The notes beneath the pieces were generated by a model that was given only the letters and a program-made list of their open reading frames with translations, did no database searches and was not told the DNA's origin. 64,000 nucleotides of DNA from Spirabiliibacterium falconis (GTDB lineage Bacteria > Pseudomonadota > Gammaproteobacteria > Enterobacterales > Pasteurellaceae), in assembly GCF_014885015.1 (NCBI RefSeq), contig NZ_JABMIJ010000004.1:220431-284430 (forward strand), read 5' to 3'. Below are positions 55,252 through 63,981 of this stretch, in pieces. The translations under genes and the position numbers were made by a program. Numbering within the stretch: the first letter of the stretch is position 1; every line of letters begins with the position of its first letter.

Positions 55252-55865
55252 CTTGCTCCCAACACCCTCAAACGCTCATCCATAGGTGAAAATGATTTTT
55301 CAGCTGCTGGCGTGAGGATATGACCAAACGGCATTTGTGCGATGAGCTTCCACTACGCGGGAATGTCAAACTCGTGCGCCACTTCGCTATCAATCAGAGG
55401 ATTGTAATGCTGAAGATTGGCGCCGATGCCAAGTGCGGTCAGCTCAAGCCATAGGACGTATTGGTGCATGGCTGAGGTGTGTTGCGACCAATTCGGCATC
55501 CCGTCGGCGTATAAAGCAAAGGCTTTCTGCACTGCCTCAATCGCCGCTTGATCTTCATAAAAAAGCACGGTGCCAGCCGCCGCGCACAAGCTGTCCATGC
55601 GTTGTTTAATGCGTGCAAAGTCTGCCGTTGGGGCAAGCTGCATGAGTTGCGCTTGAGTGATATCCCACAGTTTGTGATGATGCTCATCAAACAAGATAAC
55701 AAGGCGTGTGGTCTGCGAATTAAATGCAGACGGCGTATTAAGCAAGGTGCGCTTGGCAACATCAATCACCGTTTGCGGCGAAACTGATAAGGCTTTACCC
55801 AAAGCGTAGATAGAACGGCGCTCGCTGATAATCTGCTGTAAGTGTGCTGAATGGTTTGTCATCAT
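55248..55865 (-). pseudogene. Nitroreductase-family gene with an in-frame amber codon
   Basis: A flavin nitroreductase-like gene of about 205 codons. ERRSIYALGKALSVSP at the N-terminus, AAGTVLFYEDQAAIEAVQ, and LGIGANLQHYNPLIDSEVA match the short nitroreductase family. TAG at 55353-55355 stops it after EFDIPA, but the same frame continues WKLIAQMPFGHILTPAAEKS and on to a TGA at 55248, the normal family C-terminus. One base change (TCG to TAG) would explain it. Truncated, it loses about 34 residues. The start follows AAGGAT. Confidence 0.85.
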
Positions 55866-55910
55866 TTTATCCTTATTTATCTGATTGATCATCATTGACT
55901 TGAATGAGAG
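55774..55910. repeat. Direct repeat, left copy, flanking the hsd island
   Basis: A 137-base segment covering the nitroreductase start and its upstream spacer. It matches 63845-63981 in the same orientation with no gaps and about 13 mismatches (about 90%). Confidence 0.9.
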
Positions 55911-56038
55911 AGCATTTTCCCACCCCACGTTACCCACGCCACGTCCAGTGCGATCAACACGGCACCTAATAGCAGGCTTTCAGGTGGTGCTTCCCCTTGT
56001 AGCAACACGGCAACTGGCACGCCGACAACCGTGTCTAC
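55892..56038 (-). pseudogene. C-terminal remnant of an EamA-type transporter
   Basis: The last 48 codons of a drug/metabolite (EamA) transporter: VDTVVGVPVAVLLQGEAPPE then LLLGAVLIALDVAWVTWGGK and a stop at 55892. This is the typical final hairpin of two membrane spans. Two adjacent in-frame TGA codons lie just upstream at 56039-56044, so the rest of the gene is gone and the AT-rich left flank of the hsd island begins here. Confidence 0.7.
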
Positions 56039-56261
56039 TCATCAGATAAGCCAACGGTATCAAATATTAATATTTGGAATTAAGAATTGGATAATCCTTA
56101 TAAACAGAATGGCTCATATATGCAGTAAAAAAAATAATGAAAAATATTTGATAAAGTGGCTGATAAAGAATATAATGCACATCAATCTATTTGCATTTAT
56201 CAATCTACTGCATAAAAAACAGTGTTTTTATTCTCAATCACCCAAAATAGGAAGGTGAGTC
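56039..56261. other. AT-rich left flank of the hsd island
   Basis: 223 bases of very AT-rich DNA between the transporter remnant and the first island gene. It has the promoter described separately. A 75-codon frame here has no recognisable similarity and is not considered a gene. Confidence 0.5.
56148..56176 (+). promoter_or_regulatory. Sigma-70 promoter of the hsd island
   Basis: TTGATA (56148-56153) and TATAAT (56171-56176) with an exact 17-base spacer, 85 bases before the first gene. Confidence 0.8.
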
Positions 56262-56846
56262 GTGAAAACCGTACTTCTCAAACATTTAGCCCAACTTTAT
56301 ACGGGGTTTACTATCCGGGAATCCATTGATTATCTCGAATATGGCGAAGTCAATGCGGTGCAAATTAAAGATTTGCCCAAAGATTCGCATCAGATTGATA
56401 CGGCGCTTTTAACCGGTATTGAGTGGAAATATGATTCCAAGCCACAGTTTTTACCGCATAACGCTATTTTATTGGTTGCGCGCGGTGAACCAACTGCTTA
56501 TCTTTTTTCAGGCAGCATTGAAGATAAAGTCGTGGCAAGCAACCCATTTATTGTCATTAATTTAGTCAATGAAGAATTATTACCGGAATATCTAGTTTGG
56601 TATCTCAACCACTCAATGACGGCAAAAAACTATTTCTCATCGGCTTCGCGTGGGAGCTCATTTCAAATCATTACGCTTGCCGTTGTGAAAGAATTACCCG
56701 TCAACATACCGCCACTTGCCGTTCAGCAACACATTATCGGGCAGCATTCACAAGCCTTAGCCGAACAAAAATGCTTTGAGCGGCTGATTCAATTGCGTCA
56801 GGAATATAACGCCGCCATGGCAGAACACCTTTTAAACGCAAACTAA
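56262..56846 (+). CDS. Single-TRD HsdS-like specificity protein
   Basis: A 194-residue protein with one target-recognition domain of the type I specificity family (SRGSSFQIITLAVVKELPVNIPPLAVQQHII) and a C-terminal helix (QALAEQKCFERLIQLRQEYN) like the HsdS spacer. It is half the size of a normal HsdS. Known truncated HsdS proteins can pair to form a functional subunit. It starts with GTG after GGAAGG and ends three bases before hsdM, so it belongs to the same operon. Confidence 0.8.
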   Translation: MKTVLLKHLAQLYTGFTIRESIDYLEYGEVNAVQIKDLPKDSHQIDTALLTGIEWKYDSKPQFLPHNAILLVARGEPTAYLFSGSIEDKVVASNPFIVINLVNEELLPEYLVWYLNHSMTAKNYFSSASRGSSFQIITLAVVKELPVNIPPLAVQQHIIGQHSQALAEQKCFERLIQLRQEYNAAMAEHLLNAN

Positions 56847-56849
56847 GGA

Positions 56850-59060
56850 ATGAACATGAACATGAATATTAAAAACACCCCATATCATCCGCATCACAGC
56901 ACACTGGTTTCTATTTTATGGAATATTGCTAACGGCTTGCGCGGCCCTTACCGTCCGCCACAGTATCGCCGCGTGATGTTGCCGCTGATTGTGTTGGCGC
57001 GCTTTGATGCGATTTTGAGTCCGCACACCGATGCGATGAAAGTCCTATTTGATGAAGAACAAAAGAAACCAGAAAAAAAACGTTTGCCGCGCGTATTGCT
57101 GGATAAAAAACTCACCCATATTGTAGGAGAAGCGCGTAAACAAACGCTTTACAACACCAGTGGATTTAACCTTGCCCGTTTGCTTGATGACCCTGATCAT
57201 ATTCGAATTAATCTGATTAAATATATTGGTGGTTTTTCAGCGAAAGCCAAAGATATTTTTGATAAATTTAAGTTTGAAGAAGAAATTGACAAACTCGATG
57301 AGGCCAACCGCTTATTTAAAATTCTGCAAACCTTTGTCGGTGACTTACAAACGCAAGGACTGACTTTATCACCGGATGCAATTTCTAATACCCAAATGGG
57401 CTATTTATTTGAAGAACTGATTCGTAAATTTAACGAACAAGCCAACGAAGAAGCAGGCGATCACTTCACCCCGCGTGAAGTCATCGGCCTGATGGTTAAT
57501 ATCGCTTTTGCCGAAGATCATCAAGAGTTGAAAAAAGCCGGTGTATACCGCACGATTTACGACCCAACCTGCGGCACAGGCGGAATGCTTTCTGAATCTG
57601 AAAAAGAGCTTAAAAGCTTTAATCAGGCGATTAGCCTGGGTTTATACGGACAAGAATATAATGCTGAAGCGTATGCCATTTGTTGTGCTGATTTGCTGAT
57701 TAAAGACGAGCCAGCCGAACACATTATTTTTGGTGATACCTTGGGAATACAAAACGCAAAAGATAAAAATAATGGCTTTATCGCTTGTGATGGTCATATT
57801 GGTAAACGTTTCGACTATATGTTTGCTAATCCGCCTTATGGGGTGGAGTGGAAAATTCAAGAAAATTACATCAAAAAAGAATATAAAGACCAAGGATTTC
57901 AAGGGCGTTTTGGTGCAGGTCTACCGCGTATTAACGATGGTTCTCTGCTTTTCTTACAACACATGCTCAGCAAAATGAAACAACCTGAAACAGATGAACA
58001 AGGCTCACGCATTGCCGTTGTCTTCAATGGCTCACCGCTCTTTACCGGCGATGCAGGAAGCGGTGAAAGTAATATCCGCCGTTATGTGATTGAAAACGAT
58101 TTACTCGAAGCTGTTATCGCACTGCCCGACCAAATGTTTTATAACACCGGCATTTATACTTATATCTGGGTATTATCCAATAAAAAAAGTGCCAAACGAC
58201 AAGGGAAAGTCCAGCTGATTAATGCGACACAGTATTTTCAAAAAATGCAAAAATCACTCGGCAACAAACGTAATGAATTATCCGAACAACACATCGCTGA
58301 CATCACTCAGCTTTATACCGACTTTAAAGAAACCAAAGACAGTAAAATTTTCAATAATCAAGATTTTGCTTATTTAAAAGTGATTGTCGAACGACCATTG
58401 CGACTAAACTTTCAAGCAAGCCGTGAGCGTATTGACAAACTCTGGGAACAAACCGCTTTTAATAATCTGACTAAAAGTAAAAAAATTAAAGATGAGGCTC
58501 AAATTAAAGCCGATGAAGCAAAAGGTAAAGCACAGCAAGAAGCCATTATTCAAGCATTAAACGGCATGGAAGATACCCTTTATAAAAATCGCGATGCCTT
58601 TTTAAAAGTGCTCAATCCAGTATTAAAAAAATTGGATTTCAGTATTGGTGCACCGCTAAAAAAAGCCATTTTAGAAGCCCTAAGTGAACGGGATTCTGAT
58701 GCGGATATCTGCTTGGATAACAAAGGCAATAAAGAAGCTGATCCGCAGTTGCGTGATAGTGAATTGGTGCCGATGCCGTCTGAAATAGCGTTTCCACTTA
58801 GTTTGGGTTATGACAACGAAACCAATCTAGATGAATTATTGACTGCACTTCGTCCAACCGTGTCCGCTTATATGCAGGCAGAAGTTTTACCGCATGTGCC
58901 TGATGCGTGGGTAGATGAGAGCAAAACCAAACTTGGCTATGAAATTCCGATTAACCGTCATTTTTATGAATACGAACCACCACGCGATCTCGCCGTCATC
59001 AAAGCCGAAATTGTCGCGCTAGAGCGAGAAATTATGCAGATGCTAGGAAACTTGCAATAA
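56850..59060 (+). CDS. hsdM: Type I restriction-modification DNA methyltransferase HsdM
   Basis: HsdM, 736 residues, methylates adenine-N6 in the type I complex. N-terminal HsdM_N domain (LWNIANGLRGPYRPPQYRRV), HFTPREVIGLMVNIA, the SAM motif DPTCGTGGML at about residue 236 and the catalytic NPPYG at about 326. It is longer than classical HsdM (about 500-530), with an additional C-terminal region after about 560. The start has a tandem ATGAAC repeat giving three candidate ATGs; AAGGA is best placed for the second (56856). No uptake signal seen. Confidence 0.93.
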   Translation: MNMNMNIKNTPYHPHHSTLVSILWNIANGLRGPYRPPQYRRVMLPLIVLARFDAILSPHTDAMKVLFDEEQKKPEKKRLPRVLLDKKLTHIVGEARKQTLYNTSGFNLARLLDDPDHIRINLIKYIGGFSAKAKDIFDKFKFEEEIDKLDEANRLFKILQTFVGDLQTQGLTLSPDAISNTQMGYLFEELIRKFNEQANEEAGDHFTPREVIGLMVNIAFAEDHQELKKAGVYRTIYDPTCGTGGMLSESEKELKSFNQAISLGLYGQEYNAEAYAICCADLLIKDEPAEHIIFGDTLGIQNAKDKNNGFIACDGHIGKRFDYMFANPPYGVEWKIQENYIKKEYKDQGFQGRFGAGLPRINDGSLLFLQHMLSKMKQPETDEQGSRIAVVFNGSPLFTGDAGSGESNIRRYVIENDLLEAVIALPDQMFYNTGIYTYIWVLSNKKSAKRQGKVQLINATQYFQKMQKSLGNKRNELSEQHIADITQLYTDFKETKDSKIFNNQDFAYLKVIVERPLRLNFQASRERIDKLWEQTAFNNLTKSKKIKDEAQIKADEAKGKAQQEAIIQALNGMEDTLYKNRDAFLKVLNPVLKKLDFSIGAPLKKAILEALSERDSDADICLDNKGNKEADPQLRDSELVPMPSEIAFPLSLGYDNETNLDELLTALRPTVSAYMQAEVLPHVPDAWVDESKTKLGYEIPINRHFYEYEPPRDLAVIKAEIVALEREIMQMLGNLQ

Positions 59061-59116
59061 TTATATGATTTGTAGGATGGGAAAAACCCTACCTACCGCG
59101 ATTAATGAAATAAAAA

Positions 59117-60445
59117 ATGAACAGATACGACACATACAAAGATAGCGGTATTCCGTGGCTGGGAGAAGTGCCAAGCCATTGGAATATGATAAAGAATAAA
59201 TATATTCTTGAATTTTCAAAAGGATTGACTATTACCAGAGAGCATTTAACTGAAAATGGTATTCCATGTGTAAATTATGGTGAAATTCACTCTAAATATG
59301 GGTTTGAGGTAAATCCTGCCAAGCATCTTTTAAAATGTGTTCCTGAAGAGTATCTGATAAACCATCAAAATGCTTTACTTAAAAATGGAGATTTCATTTT
59401 TGCTGATACATCAGAAGATATTAAAGGTTCAGGTAATTTTACTCATTTAAATAGTGAGTTACCTGTCTTTGCTGGTTATCATACAATTATTGCACGCCCA
59501 AATTCAAAAGTGGTTTTCCCAAAATTTTTGGCTTACGTATTTGATAGTAATAATTATCGCAATCAAATTAGAGCTAGAGTTAAAGGAGTGAAAGTTTTTA
59601 GCATTACACAAGCATTTCTAAAAAATACTTTTGTTTGGCTTCCCCCTCTAACCGAACAAACCGCCATCGCTGACTACTTAGATACTAAACTAGATGAAAT
59701 TGATACCTTAATTGATAAACAGCAAATCTTGTTAGAAAAACTTGCTGAGCAACGTAGCGCCATTATCACTCAAGCCGTTACCAAAGGCTTAAACCCCAAC
59801 GCTCCAATGAAAGCGAGCGGTGTGGAATGGCTGGGCGACGTGCCTGAGCATTGGGAATCTTGGAAAATCACTCACTCAATTAATTTGATAGGAAGTGGAA
59901 CAACTCCTAAAAGCGATAATGAAGAATACTATAATGGAAATATTCTTTGGGTAACTACATCAGAATTAAGAGAAAATGTTATTTTTGATACTAAGCAAAA
60001 AGTAACTACTAGTGCTATAAAAGATTATTCTGCATTAAAAATCTATCCTAAAAATAGTGTAGCTATTGCTATGTATGGGGCTACTATTGGAAGATTAGGA
60101 ATATTAGGTAAAAACGCAACTTTTAATCAAGCATGTTGTGTATTTGAAAATTCAGAAACTCTACATTATAAATTTTTATTTTATTGGTTATGGTATAGAA
60201 GACCAATTTTAGTTTCTTTATCGAATGGTGGTGGACAACCTAATTTAAGCCAAGATGATTTAAGAAAACTGAAATTACCATTACCAAACTATGAAGAACA
60301 AACCGCCATCGCTGACTACCTAGACCAAGAAACCGCCAAAATTGACCGCTTATGTGAAACGGTGAATCAAACCATAGGCCGTCTGAAAGAATACCGCAGC
60401 GCGTTGATTACGCAGGTGGTTACAGGGAAAATTAAGGTGGTATGA
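59117..60445 (+). CDS. hsdS: Type I restriction-modification specificity subunit HsdS
   Basis: HsdS, 442 residues, with two target-recognition halves of parallel build. Each half begins with a matching block (SGIPWLGEVPSHWN; SGVEWLGDVPEHWE) and ends with EQTAIADYLD followed by a coiled-coil region (about 195-225; 405-435) ending SAIITQAVTKG / SALITQVVTGK. The variable parts are AT-rich. It lies 56 bases after hsdM and a clear Shine-Dalgarno is missing. Confidence 0.94.
   Translation: MNRYDTYKDSGIPWLGEVPSHWNMIKNKYILEFSKGLTITREHLTENGIPCVNYGEIHSKYGFEVNPAKHLLKCVPEEYLINHQNALLKNGDFIFADTSEDIKGSGNFTHLNSELPVFAGYHTIIARPNSKVVFPKFLAYVFDSNNYRNQIRARVKGVKVFSITQAFLKNTFVWLPPLTEQTAIADYLDTKLDEIDTLIDKQQILLEKLAEQRSAIITQAVTKGLNPNAPMKASGVEWLGDVPEHWESWKITHSINLIGSGTTPKSDNEEYYNGNILWVTTSELRENVIFDTKQKVTTSAIKDYSALKIYPKNSVAIAMYGATIGRLGILGKNATFNQACCVFENSETLHYKFLFYWLWYRRPILVSLSNGGGQPNLSQDDLRKLKLPLPNYEEQTAIADYLDQETAKIDRLCETVNQTIGRLKEYRSALITQVVTGKIKVV
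59654..59682 (+). repeat. Internal direct repeat of hsdS, first copy
   Basis: 29 bases encoding EQTAIADYLD, repeated at 60296-60324 with one mismatch, 642 bases (214 codons) apart. A possible site for exchange of recognition domains. Confidence 0.85.
60296..60324 (+). repeat. Internal direct repeat of hsdS, second copy
   Basis: Second copy of the 29-base repeat in hsdS; differs from 59654-59682 by one base and keeps the reading frame. Confidence 0.85.
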
Positions 60446-60454
60446 GGAATAAAA

Positions 60455-60735
60455 ATGAATGATCTTATTATCTATAATACAGATGACGGTAAAAGTAAGA
60501 TATCACTTCTGGTGCGGGAAAATGAAGTTTGGCTAACTCAAAGTCAGCTTGCAGAACTTTTTGCCACCTCTGTGCAAAATATATCTGAACATATTAAAAA
60601 TATTATTAAAGACAGTGAATTAAATGAAAATTAAGTTATCAAGGATTCTTTGATAACTGCCGATGATGGCAAGCAATAGAGCAAGATTTGCGTGAATTAG
60701 AAGCATTGGAAAATAGTTTGAGCCAAAGGAGTTAA
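60455..60735 (+). pseudogene. Decayed rhuM-like gene
   Basis: The start is the N-terminus of a RhuM-family protein (MNDLIIYNTDDGKSKISLLV, then VWLTQSQLAELFATSVQNIS), ending at TAA 60632-60634 after 59 residues. The same frame goes on VIKDSLITADDGKQ, the expected continuation, before another stop. Close after it, in another frame, IEQDLRELEALENSLSQRS looks like the C-terminal tail. So most of the middle has been deleted. Such genes are common passengers between hsdS and hsdR. Confidence 0.75.
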
Positions 60736-60738
60736 CTG

Positions 60739-63700
60739 ATGCACACCGAATATGATTTTGAAAATGAAATTGAACAGAGTTTATTGACTGAAGGTGGCTA
60801 TTTACAAGGGCAGGCACGATCTTATGATAAGTCAACCGCACTTTTTCCTGATGATGTGGTGGCATTTATTCAGACCACTCAACCAAAATTGTGGACGCGC
60901 TTGGAGATGTTGTTTAAAGAACAAGCACAAGATGAGTTACTCAAAGCATTAAATCAGGAATTGAATATTAAAGGCTGCCTGAAAGTATTGCGTGAGGGTT
61001 TTCGCGTGGCAAACCGTACGGCAAAAATGGCTTATTTTGCACCAAATTCCCGGCTAAATGATACGTCGCAGGCGCAATATGACGCGAATAGGGTGAAAAT
61101 TATCCGCCAAGTGATTACGGAATTTAATGAGCGCATTGATATGGTGATTGCGGTCAACGGTATTCCTGTGAGCACTATTGAGCTGAAAAATGAGTTGTCG
61201 GCAACACGCTGGAATGTTCAAGATGCAATGATGCAATATCGTAAGGAACGCAATCCTCAGGGCAAGTTATTTGAATTTAAAAAACGGACGTTGGTGCATT
61301 TTGCCGTTGATACCAATGAAGTCTATATGACCACGAAATTAGATGGCGATGGAACCTATTTCTTACCATTTAACCGCGGTTTTAATGATGGCAAAGGTAA
61401 TCCGCCTGTTGAAGGCGATGTGAAAACCGCGTATTTGTGGCGGGACATTTTGCAAAAAGATAGCCTGATGGCGTTGCTTGGGCGTTTTCTGCATCTAAAG
61501 CACGAAGAACACAAAGTGCGGTTAGACGCGGGCTTTCGCTATATCACCACGGAAACGATGATTTTTCCGCGCTTTCATCAGCTGGATGCGGTGAGAAAGT
61601 TAGTCAGCCACGCTAAACAACACGGGGCGGGAAAAAATTATTTAATTCAGCATTCAGCAGGATCAGGTAAATCAAATACGATTGCGTGGTTAGCGCATCA
61701 CTTATCTTCTTTGCATAACGCGGATGATGAAAAAATCTTTCATTCCGTGATTATTGTGACCGATCGTGTGGTATTAGACAGGCAATTGCAAGAAACGGTC
61801 GCTCAATTTGAGCAGACTGATGGTGTGGTGAAAAAAATTGATAAAGATACGCATCAGCTCACTGCCGCGATTGCTGCCAATACTCCGATTATCATTACCA
61901 CTATTCAGAAATTCCCTTATGTGATGCATAGTATCCAAACTAAGGCAAAACACGGCGAACAGATGGTATTGGATACTGAGGGTAAACGCTTTGCAGTCAT
62001 CGTGGATGAAGCACACAGCTCGCAAAGTGGCGAAACAGCAAGCGAATTACGCCGGGTATTAAATACAAGCGGTATTGAAGCAGCGATTGCGGCAGAGTTT
62101 ATGGGTTTAGACGAAGAGCCTGAAGACATTGAAACGCAAAAACAGATGTTGCGTGAACAGTTTAAACGCAAGCGTCAGGATAATTTGAGCTTTTTTGCAT
62201 TTACGGCAACACCAAAATGGAAAACACTGGCGTTATTTGATGAGCCAAATGAATACGGCACAACGCCTTTTCACAGCTACACCATGAAACAGGCGATTGA
62301 AGAAGGCTTTATTTTAGATGTATTAGCCAATTACACGACTTATAAACAATACTTTCGCTTATTACGAACAGCAGATGAACATATAGAATTACCAAAACAT
62401 AAAGCCAAAAAAGCCTTACTGCGCTTTGTGAATTTGCATCCCAGTGTGATTAGCCAAAAAGTCGAAATTATTATTGAGCATTTTTATACGGTTACTCGTC
62501 ATAAAATTGGTGGCAAGGCTAAAGCAATGGTGGTGACCGGTTCACGAGAACACGCCGTGCATTATAAATTGGCATTTGATGAATATATTGCCGAAAAAGG
62601 CTATCAAGGCATCAAATCATTGGTGGCATTTTCAGGCAAAGTGATTTTACCCGAACAAAGCGAAAAAGAATACACAGAACCTAGCATGAATGGTGGCATC
62701 AAAGAAACTGAATTGCCTGAGCAATTTGACAGTAATAACTATCAGGTGCTTTTAGTTGCAGATAAATACCAAACAGGCTTTGATCAACCACTTCTGCATA
62801 CCATGTTTGTGGATAAAGTCCTATCAGGTGTCCAAGCAGTGCAAACGCTTTCTCGCTTAAACCGTACGGCAAAAGGCAAAGAAGATACATTTGTCTTAGA
62901 CTTTGTGAATACGCCTGAAGAGATTTATGCAGCATTTAAGCCTTATTATCAACGTACAGAATTGGGTGATATTCCTGATGATGATAAGTTAGCTAGCTTA
63001 GGTAATACATTAGATGAATGGAATATCTATTCACAAAATGACATTGATGATTTTGCTGAGGTGTGGTTTAGCAGACGGACTACACCAACAAACGGCGAGC
63101 ATAAAAAGCTCAATGCTATTATTGATAGAGCAGTAAACAAATATCTCTATCTTTCAGATAATAAAGAACACAACGAAGCGCAACAAAAACTGTTTAAAAG
63201 CCAACTACAAAGCTATTTAAATTTGTATTTATTTGTCTCACAAATTTTGCCTTATGCCGATTCCATTCATGAAAAACGTTATATCTATTTGAAATCGCTA
63301 ATGATGAAACTGCCGCGCGGTACTCAAAGTGAAAAACTGGATTTATCAAAAATGGCAGTTTTGCAATATTATCGTTTGCAACAGATCAGCGAAGGCTCCA
63401 TTCATTTAAATGAGGGTGATGCCAACGCGCTCAAAGGTTCCACCGATGTCGGAACAGGGCAAGCAAACCTCACGGAAGAATTGGATAAACTCATTCAAGA
63501 TTTAAACGATTCCTTTACTACAGAATTTACGATTGCTGATTTACTATTTTTTGAATCTATTGAAAAGTTTGCTCAAGAAAATCCGGATATTATGGCTGCT
63601 GCTACTAATAATCCGCTAGCCTCTTTTATGGATTATTTTAATGAAAGAATGGATGATTTATGTATCAATTTATTCGAAAAGTTTGGCGAAAGCGCAACAA

Positions 63701-63801
63701 AAATCTTAAATAATCCGCAGATTAAAAGAAAAGTCAGTCAGAGACTAGCGAAAATAATTTATAAGCAGGTACATTCTGCAGCTAAATCAACTCAGCTATA
63801 G
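60739..63801 (+). CDS. hsdR: Type I restriction-modification endonuclease/translocase HsdR
   Basis: HsdR, 1020 residues, the motor-nuclease subunit. The nuclease core (VNGIPVSTIELKNEL, about residue 147, then QYRKE), the P-loop HSAGSGKSNTIAW (about 304), VDEAHSSQSGE (about 420), TATPKW, and the helicase motif LLVADKYQTGFDQPLL are intact. AAAGGAG precedes the ATG. Unlike hsdM and hsdS, it carries two uptake signals (about 60835 and 61513), hinting at a different history. The enzyme looks complete. Confidence 0.95.
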   Translation: MHTEYDFENEIEQSLLTEGGYLQGQARSYDKSTALFPDDVVAFIQTTQPKLWTRLEMLFKEQAQDELLKALNQELNIKGCLKVLREGFRVANRTAKMAYFAPNSRLNDTSQAQYDANRVKIIRQVITEFNERIDMVIAVNGIPVSTIELKNELSATRWNVQDAMMQYRKERNPQGKLFEFKKRTLVHFAVDTNEVYMTTKLDGDGTYFLPFNRGFNDGKGNPPVEGDVKTAYLWRDILQKDSLMALLGRFLHLKHEEHKVRLDAGFRYITTETMIFPRFHQLDAVRKLVSHAKQHGAGKNYLIQHSAGSGKSNTIAWLAHHLSSLHNADDEKIFHSVIIVTDRVVLDRQLQETVAQFEQTDGVVKKIDKDTHQLTAAIAANTPIIITTIQKFPYVMHSIQTKAKHGEQMVLDTEGKRFAVIVDEAHSSQSGETASELRRVLNTSGIEAAIAAEFMGLDEEPEDIETQKQMLREQFKRKRQDNLSFFAFTATPKWKTLALFDEPNEYGTTPFHSYTMKQAIEEGFILDVLANYTTYKQYFRLLRTADEHIELPKHKAKKALLRFVNLHPSVISQKVEIIIEHFYTVTRHKIGGKAKAMVVTGSREHAVHYKLAFDEYIAEKGYQGIKSLVAFSGKVILPEQSEKEYTEPSMNGGIKETELPEQFDSNNYQVLLVADKYQTGFDQPLLHTMFVDKVLSGVQAVQTLSRLNRTAKGKEDTFVLDFVNTPEEIYAAFKPYYQRTELGDIPDDDKLASLGNTLDEWNIYSQNDIDDFAEVWFSRRTTPTNGEHKKLNAIIDRAVNKYLYLSDNKEHNEAQQKLFKSQLQSYLNLYLFVSQILPYADSIHEKRYIYLKSLMMKLPRGTQSEKLDLSKMAVLQYYRLQQISEGSIHLNEGDANALKGSTDVGTGQANLTEELDKLIQDLNDSFTTEFTIADLLFFESIEKFAQENPDIMAAATNNPLASFMDYFNERMDDLCINLFEKFGESATKILNNPQIKRKVSQRLAKIIYKQVHSAAKSTQL

Positions 63802-63844
63802 CAAATAAATTTATAACTTAATCATAATTCTATATTTGAAGAAC

Positions 63845-63936
63845 TGCGGCGAAACGGGTAAGGCGTTACCTAAAGCGTAGATAGAACGGCGCTCGCGGGT
63901 AATCTGCTGTAAATGTGCTGAATAAGTTGTCATCAT
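63845..63936 (-). pseudogene. 5' fragment of a second nitroreductase gene
   Basis: The frame from ATG at 63936 or 63933 gives MTTYSAHLQQITRERRSIYA then LGNALPVSPQ, 30 residues or so parallel to the nitroreductase gene at 55248-55865. Similarity ends abruptly at 63845, next to the end of the hsd island. The full gene is absent from this side. Confidence 0.8.
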
Positions 63937-63981
63937 TTTATCCTTATCTATCTGATTGATCATTATTGATTTGAATGAGAG
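63845..63981. repeat. Direct repeat, right copy, flanking the hsd island
   Basis: The 137-base counterpart of 55774-55910, about 90% identical, same orientation. Confidence 0.9.

Noticed and set aside
56031..56258. 75-codon frame before the hsd genes
   Set aside because: AT-rich, no similarity, overlaps a transporter remnant and the promoter; no ribosome site.
59654..60324. CRISPR-like repeat
   Set aside because: Only two copies, coding, 642 bases apart; explained by HsdS symmetry.
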